From: Anaeramoeba ignava
Lineage: Eukaryota; Metamonada; Anaeramoebidae
DNA length: 64,000 nt
Direction of reading: 5' to 3'
Assembly (NCBI GenBank): GCA_028826165.1
Contig: JAPDFW010000090.1
Location: 124,001 to 188,000, forward strand
The position numbers and the translations under genes were made by a program. Shown in pieces: positions 33,601 to 44,467 of the stretch. Below the pieces are notes generated by a model. It saw only the letters and a program-made list of their open reading frames with translations. It did no database searches and was not told the DNA's origin. Each line of letters starts with the position of its first letter. Positions within the stretch are counted from its first letter, which is position 1.

Positions 33601-36600
33601 GTTGGAGCATTTATTTCAAGCAATATCAACAAAATTTAATTTACCCCAAAATTATGAATGGTTTTCTGAATCTCTAATTACTTTCGAACAAAAGCAATTA
33701 TCACTTCGAGAATTTTCTCCAAATTCAATTATCGAATTCCAACTCAAAAAAGTGCCAAAAATTGAGGATAAACCCAAAAATCAATCCATGGGTTTTAATT
33801 TCTCTCAAAAATTTTGTGGAGCAGTTTGTATAAATGAAGAAAAAAAAAATGATGGAGTATCAAAAATGAAAAAATTTTAAATTCTAATTTTTTTTAAATT
33901 CTGAATTTTTAAATTCTAAATTTTAAATAGAAAAATTTTGATATAAACAAAACAGATCGATTTCCTGCCAGAATTTTATCATCTCATGAAAATTTCTCAA
34001 TTATTAAATCGTTTCTTCGTTCAAAATCTCAAAAAGTATCTGAAATGGCTTATAAAATTCTTTCTGAATTACCCTCAAATTTTGAAGAAGCACTTCCTTT
34101 TTTGCAAATGGAAAATCAACAAAAAAATATTCCTTTTTTTGTGGAAGAAAAAACCATCAAATATGAAAATTTAAGTAATGAGGAAGTTATCGAATCATAT
34201 GAAAAAACAAAGCAAATCCAAATCCAAAATCAAAATCAAAATCAAGAAAATTATTTTGAGCAAATTTTTCTAAATGAATATTCTCATCCATTTGAATTAA
34301 TTTATAGATTGGAACATTTGAATTTATTCATTTTTCAAACACAAATATTGCAAAACCAAAATTAGTGAAGAAAACACTATTGATTTTCAAGATACAATTT
34401 GGTGCAAATTTTTTATTGAATCCAAAAAAATTCATTTATTAATCAAATTAATGGAATCAATAAGCAAAAATTTACTCCAAACATTTTCAACAGAATTTGA
34501 ATCAAAAGATAATCAAATGGACATTCAAGTCTTTATATTAAAATACTCAACACTTTTCAAAGTGTTTAGACTTCTTATAAAACAGGTGTATTTTATCACA
34601 AATCAATCGCCTTTAAAAAAATTGAAAAACAAAAACAAAACAAATTTTCCGATCATTTCAGATCTTTTGTATTTACAAAAAATTGTTTTTTCACTTTTGG
34701 AATCAATTGAACTTTTTTCTTATTTAACAATACTATTATCTAAATTGGAAAACTTCGACAAATCAATTCAAATGCAAATTGAGGATGTTTGCAATGTTTC
34801 AATACAAATATTGTCTAATTGTCACAAAAATAATAACATTTCAACTGAATTCACATTGGAATTTTTCCAAAAAAAAGAACCCAACTTTATTATAATCCCT
34901 CAAGAAATTCCACAAAAAATACGCGTTCATTATTTTTTCTATTCATGTTTTCTTAATCAACCAAGCAAATCAATTCGATTTAATCTTCGCAAATTTTTCC
35001 AATTATTTTCTTCACTTAATCCAAGTTATAAATTTGATTTTGCAATTTATCTTTTTGAAAATTTAGTCATTTTCATGGAAATAATTGATAAAATGTCATC
35101 AATTATTCGTACAGATTTTTATTTCTTTCTTTTTAATTTATCGATGAAAGTTTTTCATTCAAAAGGATGGAAACCATTTTTATTAGGAAATGAAAATGAA
35201 AATATAAATGAAAACCAAAATCAAAATCAAAATGAAAATGAAAATGAAAATGAAAATGAAAATGAAAATCAATTCGAAAATGAAAATGAAAATCAAAATA
35301 TAAATGAAAATGAAAATATAAATGAAAACCAAAATCAAAATCAAAATCAAAATGAAAATGAAAATGAAAATGAAAATGAAAATGAAAATCAATTCGAAAA
35401 TGAAAATGAAAATCAAAATGAAAATCAAAATGAAAATCAAAATCAAAATGAAAATCAATTCAAAAATGAAAATGAAAATCAATTCGAAAATGAAAATGAA
35501 AATCAAAATGAAAATCAAAATGAAAATCAAAATCAAAATGAAAATCAATTCAAAAATGAAAATGAAAATATAAATATAAATCAAAATCAAAATCAAAATC
35601 AAAATGAAAATCAAAATCAAAATCAAAATCAATTCGAAAATGAAAATGAAAATATAAATCAAAATCAAAATCAAAATCAAAATCAAAATATAAATCAAAA
35701 TCAATTTGAAAATATAAATCAAAATCAAAATATAAATCAAAATCAAAATATAAATCAAAATGAAAATCAAAATATAAATCAAAATCAAAATCAAAATATA
35801 AATCAAAATCAAAATCAAAATCAAAATCAAAATCAAAATGAAAATCAAAATCAAAATGAAAATCAAAATGAAAATGAAATCAAAATCAAAATCAAAATAT
35901 AAATCAAAATCAAAATATAAATCAAAATGAAAATCAAAATCAAAATCAAAATCAAAATCAAAATCAAAATCAAATTCAAAATGAAAATCAAAATGAAAAT
36001 CAAAACCAAAATGAAAATGAAAATATAAATCAAAATCAATTTGAAAATATAAATCAAAATCAAAATATAAATCAATTCGAAAATGAAAATGAAAATGAAA
36101 ATCAAAATATAAATCAAAATATAAACCAAAACCAAAATCAAAATCAAAATCAAAATCAAAATCAAATTCAAAATATCAAAATCAAAATCAAAATCAAAAT
36201 CAAAATCAAAATAAAAATCAAAATGAAAATCAAAATATAAATCAAAATCAAAATCAAATTCAAATTCAAATTCAAAATCAAAATCAAATTCAAAATCAAA
36301 ATCAATTCGAAAATCAAAATCAAATTAAAAATCAAAATCAAAATAAAGAAGAATTTATTCAAAATATTCACTCAATTATTTATAATATCGCATTAAGATT
36401 GAAGAAGCTTTTAATCTCTGAAAATCAATTTCAATTTAATTCAGAATTTGATTTGGAATTTAATTTGGAAAAAGAAGCTTTAATCTCTTTTTTCTCTTCT
36501 CTTCTTTTGAATTTATCCTCATCAAAAAATTCCAAATTATTTTCACAAGTTCAAACAGTTATTGCAAATATGGAAATGATTCAAATACTTTTTAATGAAT

Positions 36601-38988
36601 TCAGTTGGAATTTTGCCAAAAAAAATCATATTCCACAAATTTTAAAAAGTCTTGTTAATCATCACGAAAACAATTTTCAATTATTAATCAATATCATTCA
36701 AAAAAATATTCCAAAATTTAGTTTTGAGAATTCTAATTATGATCAATATTCAGGAATTCAAAATTCGGCAAAAAATTGTTTTATGAATGCAATTTTACAA
36801 CAATTATTTTTTATTGAAGAATTTCGAATGCAAATTAAATCTCTTGATATTGGTTTGTTTTATTTTTTTATTTAAAAAACAAAGAAAATTATTTATATTC
36901 TTAAAATATTTAATATTTAAAATTATATTTAGATAACAAAAAACATCCTGTTTTATATCATCTACAAAATATATTCTCAAAACTTTCCCAAAAAGAAAAT
37001 ATGACAATCAACATCTCAGAATTTCTACAAGAACACTTTAAATACGATTCAACAATGATTAATAATCAACAAGATGCACATGAATTTTTACTTGTTTTAT
37101 TTTCACAAATTGAAAATTCATTAAAAGAAATGAACTGCCAAAATTTTATTGAAGAAATATTCAGAGGAAAATTGAATGATTATATAAAATGTATCCCAAA
37201 TAATCACATCACAAACAATATCGAAAATTATCATGTAATTGATGTAGATGTGAAAACACACAATTCGTTGGAGGAATCTTTAATGTATTTTATTTCGGAT
37301 ACTCAACTTGATGGGGATAATAAATATTTTTGCACAAAATGCCAAAAAAAAACAAGTGCAATTAAGAAATATTCCTTCCAAAAACTCCCCAAAATATTAA
37401 TTTTCATTTTGAAAAGATTTGATTATGATTTCAAATCAAACGAAAGATTTAGAATGGATTCCTATTTTACTTTCCCTTTAAAACTTGTTATGGATTCATA
37501 TATTTATAATCAACAAGAAACTATGCAATCCAAAAACAAAAATAGATATATTTATAATTTAATTGGTATTGTGATTCATCAAGGAAGCGCTGAATTTGGA
37601 CATTATATTTCTTTAATTAAAAAGCAATCAAGCGATCCAAATCAAAATGTTCAAAAATGGATCAAATTTAACGATTCAAAAATTTCCCATTTTAATATCA
37701 ATAATCTTCAACAATATGCATTTGGAAACATGGATAAAAAAAAAAGTAATGGAAGATCTGCTTATATGCTTTTTTATCAATTGGATTCAACCTCTAATCA
37801 CGAAAAACAACATGAAAAGCAAGAATATTCAACCCAATTTCCACAAGATGAAATCAATTTGGAATTTTTTTCATCACTTGAATTTCTTGATTTTTTTGCT
37901 GAAATCCAAAAAAATATTTACATGTTTGATTTCTCAGAAAAAACTCAACTCACAACCCAAATTGCTACACAAATTTATTTTGAAATTATTCCCAATTTCG
38001 ACGATAAAGTTTGTCAACATTGGGAAAATATTTTGATATTAATTTATTCAAAATATCAACAACTGTTAAAATGGATTTTCTCGTTTTTATCTCAACCTAA
38101 TTGCACTTGGTTTAAACAGTTGTTTTTTAATGGAAATCAAGTTGCAAGTAAAAGATTTGTTTTATTTCTTAGTGCATTGATGAAGGTTTCAATTTCTTCT
38201 TCTCAAAACGGAAATTTAATAATAGAAAATAACGAACCAAAAGAAGAATTAATTGAATTCATAAATTTTCTTATTGAAAAGGTTGATAATTCACAAAAAA
38301 AAAAAATAATCAAAATAATCATTATTAATTTTTAAAAAAAAAAAAAACTTAATTATAGTTTGATTTGGCAAAAAATCCAAATATTAATCCAACATTTTTC
38401 TTTCAAATTTTCTTATACTTCGGCCAAATTAATTTGAATACAATGAAGTATTTACTATTTTATCAACCATCATTAATTGAGAAATTCGCATCATTTTTAG
38501 AAGAAGAATCACAAAAACAAAGAAAGAATTTAAACCAACTCAAAACATTAGTTCATTTTGTGTTCATTTTATTTCAAAAACACTACGAATTAATTTATCC
38601 GAAAAACAAACATTCATTATTGCCAATAATCCAGAATAAATCAAATTTTTTTCTTCTTTCAATGAGATTCTATTCAACTGGAATTGAAAAGGCTATTCTT
38701 TATTCCTGCAAAAAAGATGGCAATATGGCAAATAATATCATTATAATTTGTTTAATTAAAGCTTCCACTTTTTTCACTTTTTCCCAATTCGAATATCTTC
38801 GTTCTCAAGATATTGTCTCTAATCTCTTTAAACTTGCTGCTAGAATTTGTTTTTCTTCTGCTATAAATTTGGAAAATTTAAGAAGACAATTTCTTGCTCA
38901 TCAAATACTTAATTCTGAGCAAGTTTTGAAACATTTTGAAGAAGAACTGAAAAAATTTTATTTAAACTCTTTAATAATTTTGAAATGA
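30692..38988 (+). CDS. Large USP-type ubiquitin carboxyl-terminal hydrolase (USP9X/USP34-like), frame-broken
   Basis: Best model: exons 30692-30719, 30791-30911, 30977-31328, 31400-31552, 31622-33856, 33931-36852, 36933-38281, 38359-38988 (31553-31621 could also be read through). About 2,600 residues. The N-terminal half is helical-repeat-like. A ubiquitin-like stretch (around 33520-33750) precedes DRFPARILSSHENFSIIKSF, a segment shared with USP9X/USP34. After an Asn/Gln/Glu tract (35190-36340) comes the catalytic domain: GIQNSAKNCFMNAILQQLF (Cys box, about residue 1,910), NNQQDAHEFLLVLF, LPKILIFILKRFDYD, GHYISLI (His) and FNDSKIS. It removes ubiquitin from proteins. The finger keeps CTKC, but the first pair reads YIKCIPN, so one zinc ligand is missing. 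Frame changes near 34345-34363, 35877 and 36173 are not explained by introns (no suitable GT/AG). One extra and two missing bases restore a multiple of three. Confidence 0.85.
35190..36345 (+). repeat. Coding AAAATCAAAATGAAAATC tract encoding Asn/Gln/Glu
   Basis: About 1.15 kb of AATCAA, AATGAA and AATATA hexamers inside the USP gene, encoding alternating Asn with Gln, Glu or Ile. Two one-base slips at about 35877 and 36173 change the frame, yet each frame in use continues to encode N-Q alternation. No GT dinucleotide exists in the tract, so it cannot be removed as an intron beginning inside it. Confidence 0.85.
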
Positions 38989-41508
38989 TTTTAAAAATAA
39001 ATCAGTTATTGAATTTGGGTTTAATTGATAATAATCTTTTAAATCTGAAAATTCTTCATTGATTTCTTTTGTAAATTCATCATGATAAAGAAAATAAATA
39101 AATTGTTGAATTGTTTCGAATGTTTTTCCTGAATAATCATGAACTTGATTAGACGGATCTTGAACATTCAAAAACATTCCTTTGAATAATTCACTTCTTA
39201 TTATTAAAATTAATTTATGAACTTTGATTTTCTTTTCTTCAGAAATAATTATTGTAAAATCTTGTGTTGATTCATTTTGATATAATTTATCAAAATCTTT
39301 GATTATTCCTTTTCTTCCTTTTTTTAAATCAAACCAATTTGAATCAAATCCAATTTCTTGGAAAAATTCTGAAATTTTCTCTTCTTTTTTTTGTTTTTTT
39401 TCATCAAAGAAAAGATCAGGATCGCGAAAATAAAAATTATAAAGATCATCAAATTTGAATCTATTTTTTGGTTTTTGAGGATTATTCATTTTATCCTTTA
39501 ATTTTTGATAAATTTTTTGAAAATCCACAAATCCAGAATAAAGGAAATTAAGAACAAATTGAACATCTTCTTTTGATTTTCTGAAACAAATATTAATAAA
39601 TTTCTGTAAAATTGCTTGATTGTTATCAAATCTTGTTAAAAGAATTAATTTATGAACATTGAATTTAGAACCGTCACTTGATTGAATTAGCAAATCTGAA
39701 AAATTATTATTATTATTATTATTATCATTATCATCTTCATTTGAATTTAAAAAATTATGTAAATCTTGATTAATTGAAAAAACTTTGAGAAATGTTTCGA
39801 CGAATTGATTTGTAACTTGTTTTTTTCCCAAATCAAAAAAATTTGCATTATTCATCAACAAAAATCCAATTAAAAGTTCTCTTTTTTTGTTAATTGCTAT
39901 TGAAAGAGCTGTTTCTTCATCAAAAATTGTTTTTGCATTGATATCACTTCCTTTTTCAATAAGATATTTAATTATTTGAATTGTTGAATTAGGGTTTTTA
40001 CAAGCAAAATATAAAGCTGTTTCATTCCCAAGTGTTTTTTCATTTACATAAATTCTTTTTGAAATTAATAATTTAATAATTTCTAGAGATATATTTTCAT
40101 TTTGGCAAATAATATGTAAAGCTGTTTCATTTCTTGATGTTTTTGCATTAATATCAATTCCTTCTTTTTCAATCAATAATTTGATAATTTCTAATTTTGG
40201 ATTTTGATTTTGACAAGCAAAATGCAAAGCTGTTTCATCTTCATTTCTTGATGTTTTTGCATTAATATCAATTCCTTCTTTTTCAATTAATAATTTGATA
40301 ATTTCAAAAGATATATTTGGGTTTTGGCAAGCAAAATGTAAAGCAGTTTCATCTTTATATATTGATTTTGAATTAATATCAATTCCTTCTTTTTCAATTA
40401 AATATTTGATAATTATTAAAGATGGATTTTCATTTTCGCAAAGAAGATGTAAAGCAGTTTTATTCCAATTTGATTTTGCATTAATATCAATCCCTTTTGA
40501 AATCAAATGCTTGATAATTTCTAAAGATGGATTTTTATTTTGGCAAATAATATGCAAAGCAGTTTCATTTGTATTTGTTATTGAATTAATATCAATTCCA
40601 TTTTCATTTAAATATTCAATAATTTCTAATTTTGGATTTTCATTTTTGCAAGCAATATGTAAAGCAGTTTCATTTGTATTTGTTTTTGAATTAATATCAA
40701 TTCCGTTTTCAATTAAATATTTAATAATTTCTAAAGATATATTTTCATTTTTGCAAGCAATATGTAAAGCATTTTCATTTGTATTTGTTTTTGCATTAAT
40801 ATCAATTCCATTTTCAATCAGATATTTAATAATTTCTAATTTTGGATTTTTATTTTGGCAAATAATATGTAAAGCAGTTTCATTTGTATTTGTTTTTGAA
40901 TTAATATCAATTCCATTTTCAATTAAATATTCAATAATTTCTAAAGATATATTTTCATTTTGACAAGCAATATGTAAAGCTGTTTCATTTTTATTTGTTA
41001 TTGAATTAATATAAATTCCGTTTTCAATTAAATATTCAATAATTTCTAATTTTGGATTTTTATTTTTGCAAAGAATATGTAAAGCAGTTTCGTTTTTATT
41101 TGTTATTGCATTAATATCAATTCCATTTTCAATTAAATATTTAATAATTTCTAATTTTGGATTTTTATTTTGGCAAATAATATGTAAAGCAGTTTTATTT
41201 GTATTTGTTACTGAATTAATATCAATTCCATTTTCATTTAAATATTCAATAATTTCTAAAGATATATTATTTAAAATTGAAATGTGAAGTGAATTATTTT
41301 CTGATTTATCAACTTGATTTAATTCTACACCTTTTGTAATTAATAATTCAATTATTTCTTTTGAAACTTTTTTTTCGATTGCAAAATGTAAAATTGGTTT
41401 GTTTTCTTTTATTAATTCATTTTCAGGAATTTTTTCAATTTGTTTTAAGTATTCAATAATATTCTCAAAATTATTATTATTTTCTTGAATAATTTGCCAA
41501 ATATTCAT
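38971..41508 (-). CDS. Ankyrin-repeat protein with two BTB/POZ domains (paralogue of the giant gene)
   Basis: Intronless, 845 residues. The N-terminus MNIWQIIQENNN, then IIEYLKQIEKIPENELIKEN, is nearly the same as in the 2,679-residue protein at 316-8355. About 14 ankyrin repeats of 35-36 residues follow (TALHIICQNKNPKLEIIKYL, IENGIDINSKTN type), to about residue 540. BTB-like units lie at about 605-665 (FNVHKLILLTRF, FLYSGF) and about 748-825 (IKVHKLILIIRSELFKGMF), with an Asn/Asp run before the first. Function is inferred as a scaffold or ubiquitin-ligase adaptor. The last 18 bp overlap the end of the USP gene on the other strand. The 5' end is 75 bp from the divergent actin gene. The repeats here are more diverged from each other than in the giant copy, so the latter has expanded recently. 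Confidence 0.93.
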   Translation of the reverse strand: MNIWQIIQENNNNFENIIEYLKQIEKIPENELIKENKPILHFAIEKKVSKEIIELLITKGVELNQVDKSENNSLHISILNNISLEIIEYLNENGIDINSVTNTNKTALHIICQNKNPKLEIIKYLIENGIDINAITNKNETALHILCKNKNPKLEIIEYLIENGIYINSITNKNETALHIACQNENISLEIIEYLIENGIDINSKTNTNETALHIICQNKNPKLEIIKYLIENGIDINAKTNTNENALHIACKNENISLEIIKYLIENGIDINSKTNTNETALHIACKNENPKLEIIEYLNENGIDINSITNTNETALHIICQNKNPSLEIIKHLISKGIDINAKSNWNKTALHLLCENENPSLIIIKYLIEKEGIDINSKSIYKDETALHFACQNPNISFEIIKLLIEKEGIDINAKTSRNEDETALHFACQNQNPKLEIIKLLIEKEGIDINAKTSRNETALHIICQNENISLEIIKLLISKRIYVNEKTLGNETALYFACKNPNSTIQIIKYLIEKGSDINAKTIFDEETALSIAINKKRELLIGFLLMNNANFFDLGKKQVTNQFVETFLKVFSINQDLHNFLNSNEDDNDNNNNNNNFSDLLIQSSDGSKFNVHKLILLTRFDNNQAILQKFINICFRKSKEDVQFVLNFLYSGFVDFQKIYQKLKDKMNNPQKPKNRFKFDDLYNFYFRDPDLFFDEKKQKKEEKISEFFQEIGFDSNWFDLKKGRKGIIKDFDKLYQNESTQDFTIIISEEKKIKVHKLILIIRSELFKGMFLNVQDPSNQVHDYSGKTFETIQQFIYFLYHDEFTKEINEEFSDLKDYYQLNPNSITDLFLKSFQNY

Positions 41509-41583
41509 TTTAAAAAAAAATAAAAATGAAAATGAAAATAATTTTTCATTTTTTTCTTTCTTTTAATTTAATTCAAAAAAAAA
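41509..41583. promoter_or_regulatory. Bidirectional promoter of ankyrin-BTB and actin-like genes
   Basis: 75 bp between divergent start codons. The plus strand has TTTTTCATTTTTTTCTTTC; the minus strand has TTATTTTCATTTTCATTTTT. Both directions thus carry the T-tract/CAT element. Confidence 0.5.
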
Positions 41584-42717
41584 ATGAGTGAAGAAATTAA
41601 ACCAATAGTGATTGATAATGGTTCATCATTAACAAAAGCAGGATTTGCAGGAGAAGAATCACCAAAATCAGTTTTCCCAACAATAGTAGGAAAAAAGAGA
41701 TATTTAGATATTATAAGAGTTGGAATGGGAGAAAAAAATTATTATATTGGAGATGAAGCAAATGGGAATAGAGGGTATTTAGAACTAGAATTCCCAATTG
41801 AAAAAGGAATAATCCAAAATATGGATTACATGGAAAAAATTTGGCATCATATCTTTTATAATGAATTAAGAGTCTCACCTGAACAATATCCTGTTTTATT
41901 GACTCAAGTCCCATTCAATCCAAAAAATCAACGTGAACTCACAACTCAAATCATGTTTGAAACATTTAATGTTCCAAGTTTTTATATGGCAAATCAAGGC
42001 ATATTACCACTTTATTCAACAGGAAAAACAACAGGAATATCTGTTAATATTGGAGATGGGGTTTCTTTTACTTATCCTGTTTATAATTCCCATAGTTTAT
42101 CCCATTGTATGATCAAAAGTAGTTTTGCTGGCAAAGATATAACTAATTTTCTAATTCGACTTTTGACTGAAAGAGGATATTTTTTTGAAACAACTCCTGA
42201 ATTCCAAATTGTTAATGAGCTCAAAGAAAAACTTTGTTATGTTTCTTTGGATTTTGATAAGGAGTTGGAAATTTCAAATCAAAATGATTCTTTAATCCTA
42301 AAAAACTTTGAATTGCCAAACGGCAAAATTTTGACAATTGGAAACCAATTATTTAGATGTCCTGAAGCTTTGTTTCAACCCAAATTGATTGGAAAAGAAC
42401 AAAAAGGAATTCATCAAATGATTTTTGATTCAATTATGAAATGTGATATTCATACAAGAAAAGATCTTTTTCAAAATATTATTCTAGTTGGAGGATCCAC
42501 TTTTTTTCCTGGTTTTCTTGAAAGACTTCAAAATGAAATGAATAAATTAGTTCCTCCTTCAATGAAAATTCAATTTATTGTACCTTCTGAAAGAAAATAT
42601 TCTGTTTGGATTGGTGGTTCTATTTTTGCTTCTCTTTCTTCTTTCCAAAAAAAAGTTATTTTGAAAGAAGAATATGAAGAATATGGACCTGGAATTATTC
42701 ATGAGAAATGCTTTTAA
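41584..42717 (+). CDS. Divergent actin with altered nucleotide-site residues
   Basis: Intronless, 377 residues, ending in HEKCF as conventional actin ends in HRKCF. It aligns over its whole length: DNGSSLTKAGFAGEESPKSV, WHHIFYNELRVSPEQYP, QIMFETFNVPSFYMANQG, GDGVSF, GKDITNFL, EKLCYVSLDF, FRCPEALFQP, SIMKCDIHTRKDLFQNIIL, ERKYSVWIGGSIFASLSSFQ. It is therefore actin or a very close actin relative, not a typical Arp with large inserts. Several normally invariant sites differ by alignment: Gly15 to Ser in the first phosphate loop, His73 (methylated in actin) to Lys, Asp154 to Asn and His161 to Phe, the last two next to the hydrolytic water. Gln137 is kept. The D-loop is one residue longer. ATP hydrolysis is predicted to be slow or absent. 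It could be a regulatory or structural actin variant. Confidence 0.93.
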   Translation: MSEEIKPIVIDNGSSLTKAGFAGEESPKSVFPTIVGKKRYLDIIRVGMGEKNYYIGDEANGNRGYLELEFPIEKGIIQNMDYMEKIWHHIFYNELRVSPEQYPVLLTQVPFNPKNQRELTTQIMFETFNVPSFYMANQGILPLYSTGKTTGISVNIGDGVSFTYPVYNSHSLSHCMIKSSFAGKDITNFLIRLLTERGYFFETTPEFQIVNELKEKLCYVSLDFDKELEISNQNDSLILKNFELPNGKILTIGNQLFRCPEALFQPKLIGKEQKGIHQMIFDSIMKCDIHTRKDLFQNIILVGGSTFFPGFLERLQNEMNKLVPPSMKIQFIVPSERKYSVWIGGSIFASLSSFQKKVILKEEYEEYGPGIIHEKCF

Positions 42718-44190
42718 ATTCAATTTGAAAATATTAATTTAAATCAAAAATATTTTAATTCAAAAATATTAATTTAATTTCAAAATATTAATTTAAATCA
42801 AAATATTAATTTAAATCAAAATATTAATTTAATTCCAAAATATTAATTTAATTCCAAAATATTAATCTAATTCAAAAATATTAATTTAATTCCAAAATAT
42901 TAATTTAATTCCAAAATATTAATTTAAATCAAAATATTAATTTAATTCAAAAATATTAATTTAATTCCAAAATATTAATTTAAATCCAAAATATTAATTT
43001 AATTCAAAATATTAATTTAATTCCAAAATATTAATTTAAATCAAAAATATTAATTTCAATCAAAATATTAATTTAATTCCAAAATATTAATTTATTTCCA
43101 AAATATTAATTTAATTCCCAAAATATTAATTTAAATCCAAAATATTTAATTTAATTCAAAAAATTTAATATTAATTTAAACCAAAATATTAATTTAATTC
43201 CAAAATATTAATTTAATTCCAAAATATTAATTTAATTTCAAAATATTAATTTAATTCAAAAATATTAATTTAATTCCAAAATATTAATTTAATTTCAAAA
43301 TATTAATTTAATTCAAAAATATTTATTTAATTCAAAAATATTAATTTAATTCCAAAATATTAATTTAATTCCAAAATATTAATTTAATTCCAAAAATATT
43401 AATTTAATTCCAAAATATTAATTTAATTCCAAAATATTAATTTAAATCAAAATATTAATTTAATTCCAAAAATAATTTAAATCAAAATATTAATTTAATT
43501 CCAAAATATTAATTTAAATCAAAATATTAATTTAATTCCAAAATATTAATTTAATTCCAAAATATTAATTTAATTCCTAAAAATATTAATTTAATTCCAA
43601 AATATTAATTTAAATTCCAAAATATTAATTTAATTCAAAAATATTTATTTAATTCAAAAATATTAATTTAATTCCAAAATATTAATTTAATTCAAAATAT
43701 TAATTTAATTCCCAAAATATTAATTTAATTTCAAAATATTAATTTAATTCAAAATATTAATTTAAATTCCAAAATATTAATTTAATTCTAAAATATTAAT
43801 TTAATTCAAAAATATTAATTTAATTCCAAAATATTAATTTAATTCCAAAATAATTTAATTCCAAAATATTAATTTAATTCAAAATATTAATTTAATTTCA
43901 AAATATTAATTTAATTCTAAAATATTAATTTAAATCAAAAATATTAATTTAATTCCAAAATATTAATTTAATTCTAAAATATTAATTTAATTTCAAAATA
44001 TTAATTTAATTTCAAAATAATTTAAATCAAAATATTTATTTAAATTCATTCCAAAATATTTAATTCCAAAATATTAATTTAATTCTAAAATAATAATCTA
44101 AATCAAAAATATTAATTTAATTCTAAAATATTAATTTAATTTCAAAATATTAATCTAATTAAATTCCAAAAGATCAAATTAATTAAAATT
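42718..44190 (+). repeat. Intergenic 19-mer satellite downstream of actin (AATTCCAAAATATTAATTT)
   Basis: About 75 tandem units of AATTCCAAAATATTAATTT with AATCAAAATATTAATTTA, AATTCAAAAATATT and AATTTCAAAATA variants. No G is present on the plus strand apart from the end of the array. No gene is visible within it; it starts immediately after the actin stop codon. Confidence 0.92.
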
Positions 44191-44467
44191 AAAATTAAAA
44201 TCTAAAATAAATTAATTTTTTTTTCCACTTCATCTTTTCATTTTTTTTTTCACAAATTTGAAAATTGTTTTCATTTCCTCAATAAAGCAAAAAAAAACCA
44301 ATTTAAAGCAAAAAAAAACCAATTTAAAAAAAAAAAAACCAATTCAAAGCAAAAAAAAATAAATTTAAAGCAAAAAAAATAAAAATAAAAAGTAATTCAA
44401 AAAAATAAAAATAAAAATAAAAAGAAATTTTTTTTCCTTTTTATTTTATTTAATTTTAAATTTATAA
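44191..44467 (+). promoter_or_regulatory. Upstream region of the beta-propeller membrane-protein gene
   Basis: 277 bp. TTCATTTTTTTTTTCAC lies near 44238-44252, followed by four to five imperfect copies of GCAAAAAAAAACCAATTTAAA at about 44287-44375 and an AAAATAAAAATAAAAA stretch. The CCAAT-containing repeat is not seen before other genes in the window, so it could be gene-specific. Confidence 0.4.

Noticed and set aside
35183..36371. Ile/Leu/Phe-rich minus-strand open frames resembling membrane proteins
   Set aside because: They are the complement of the Asn/Gln/Glu codon repeat in the USP gene.
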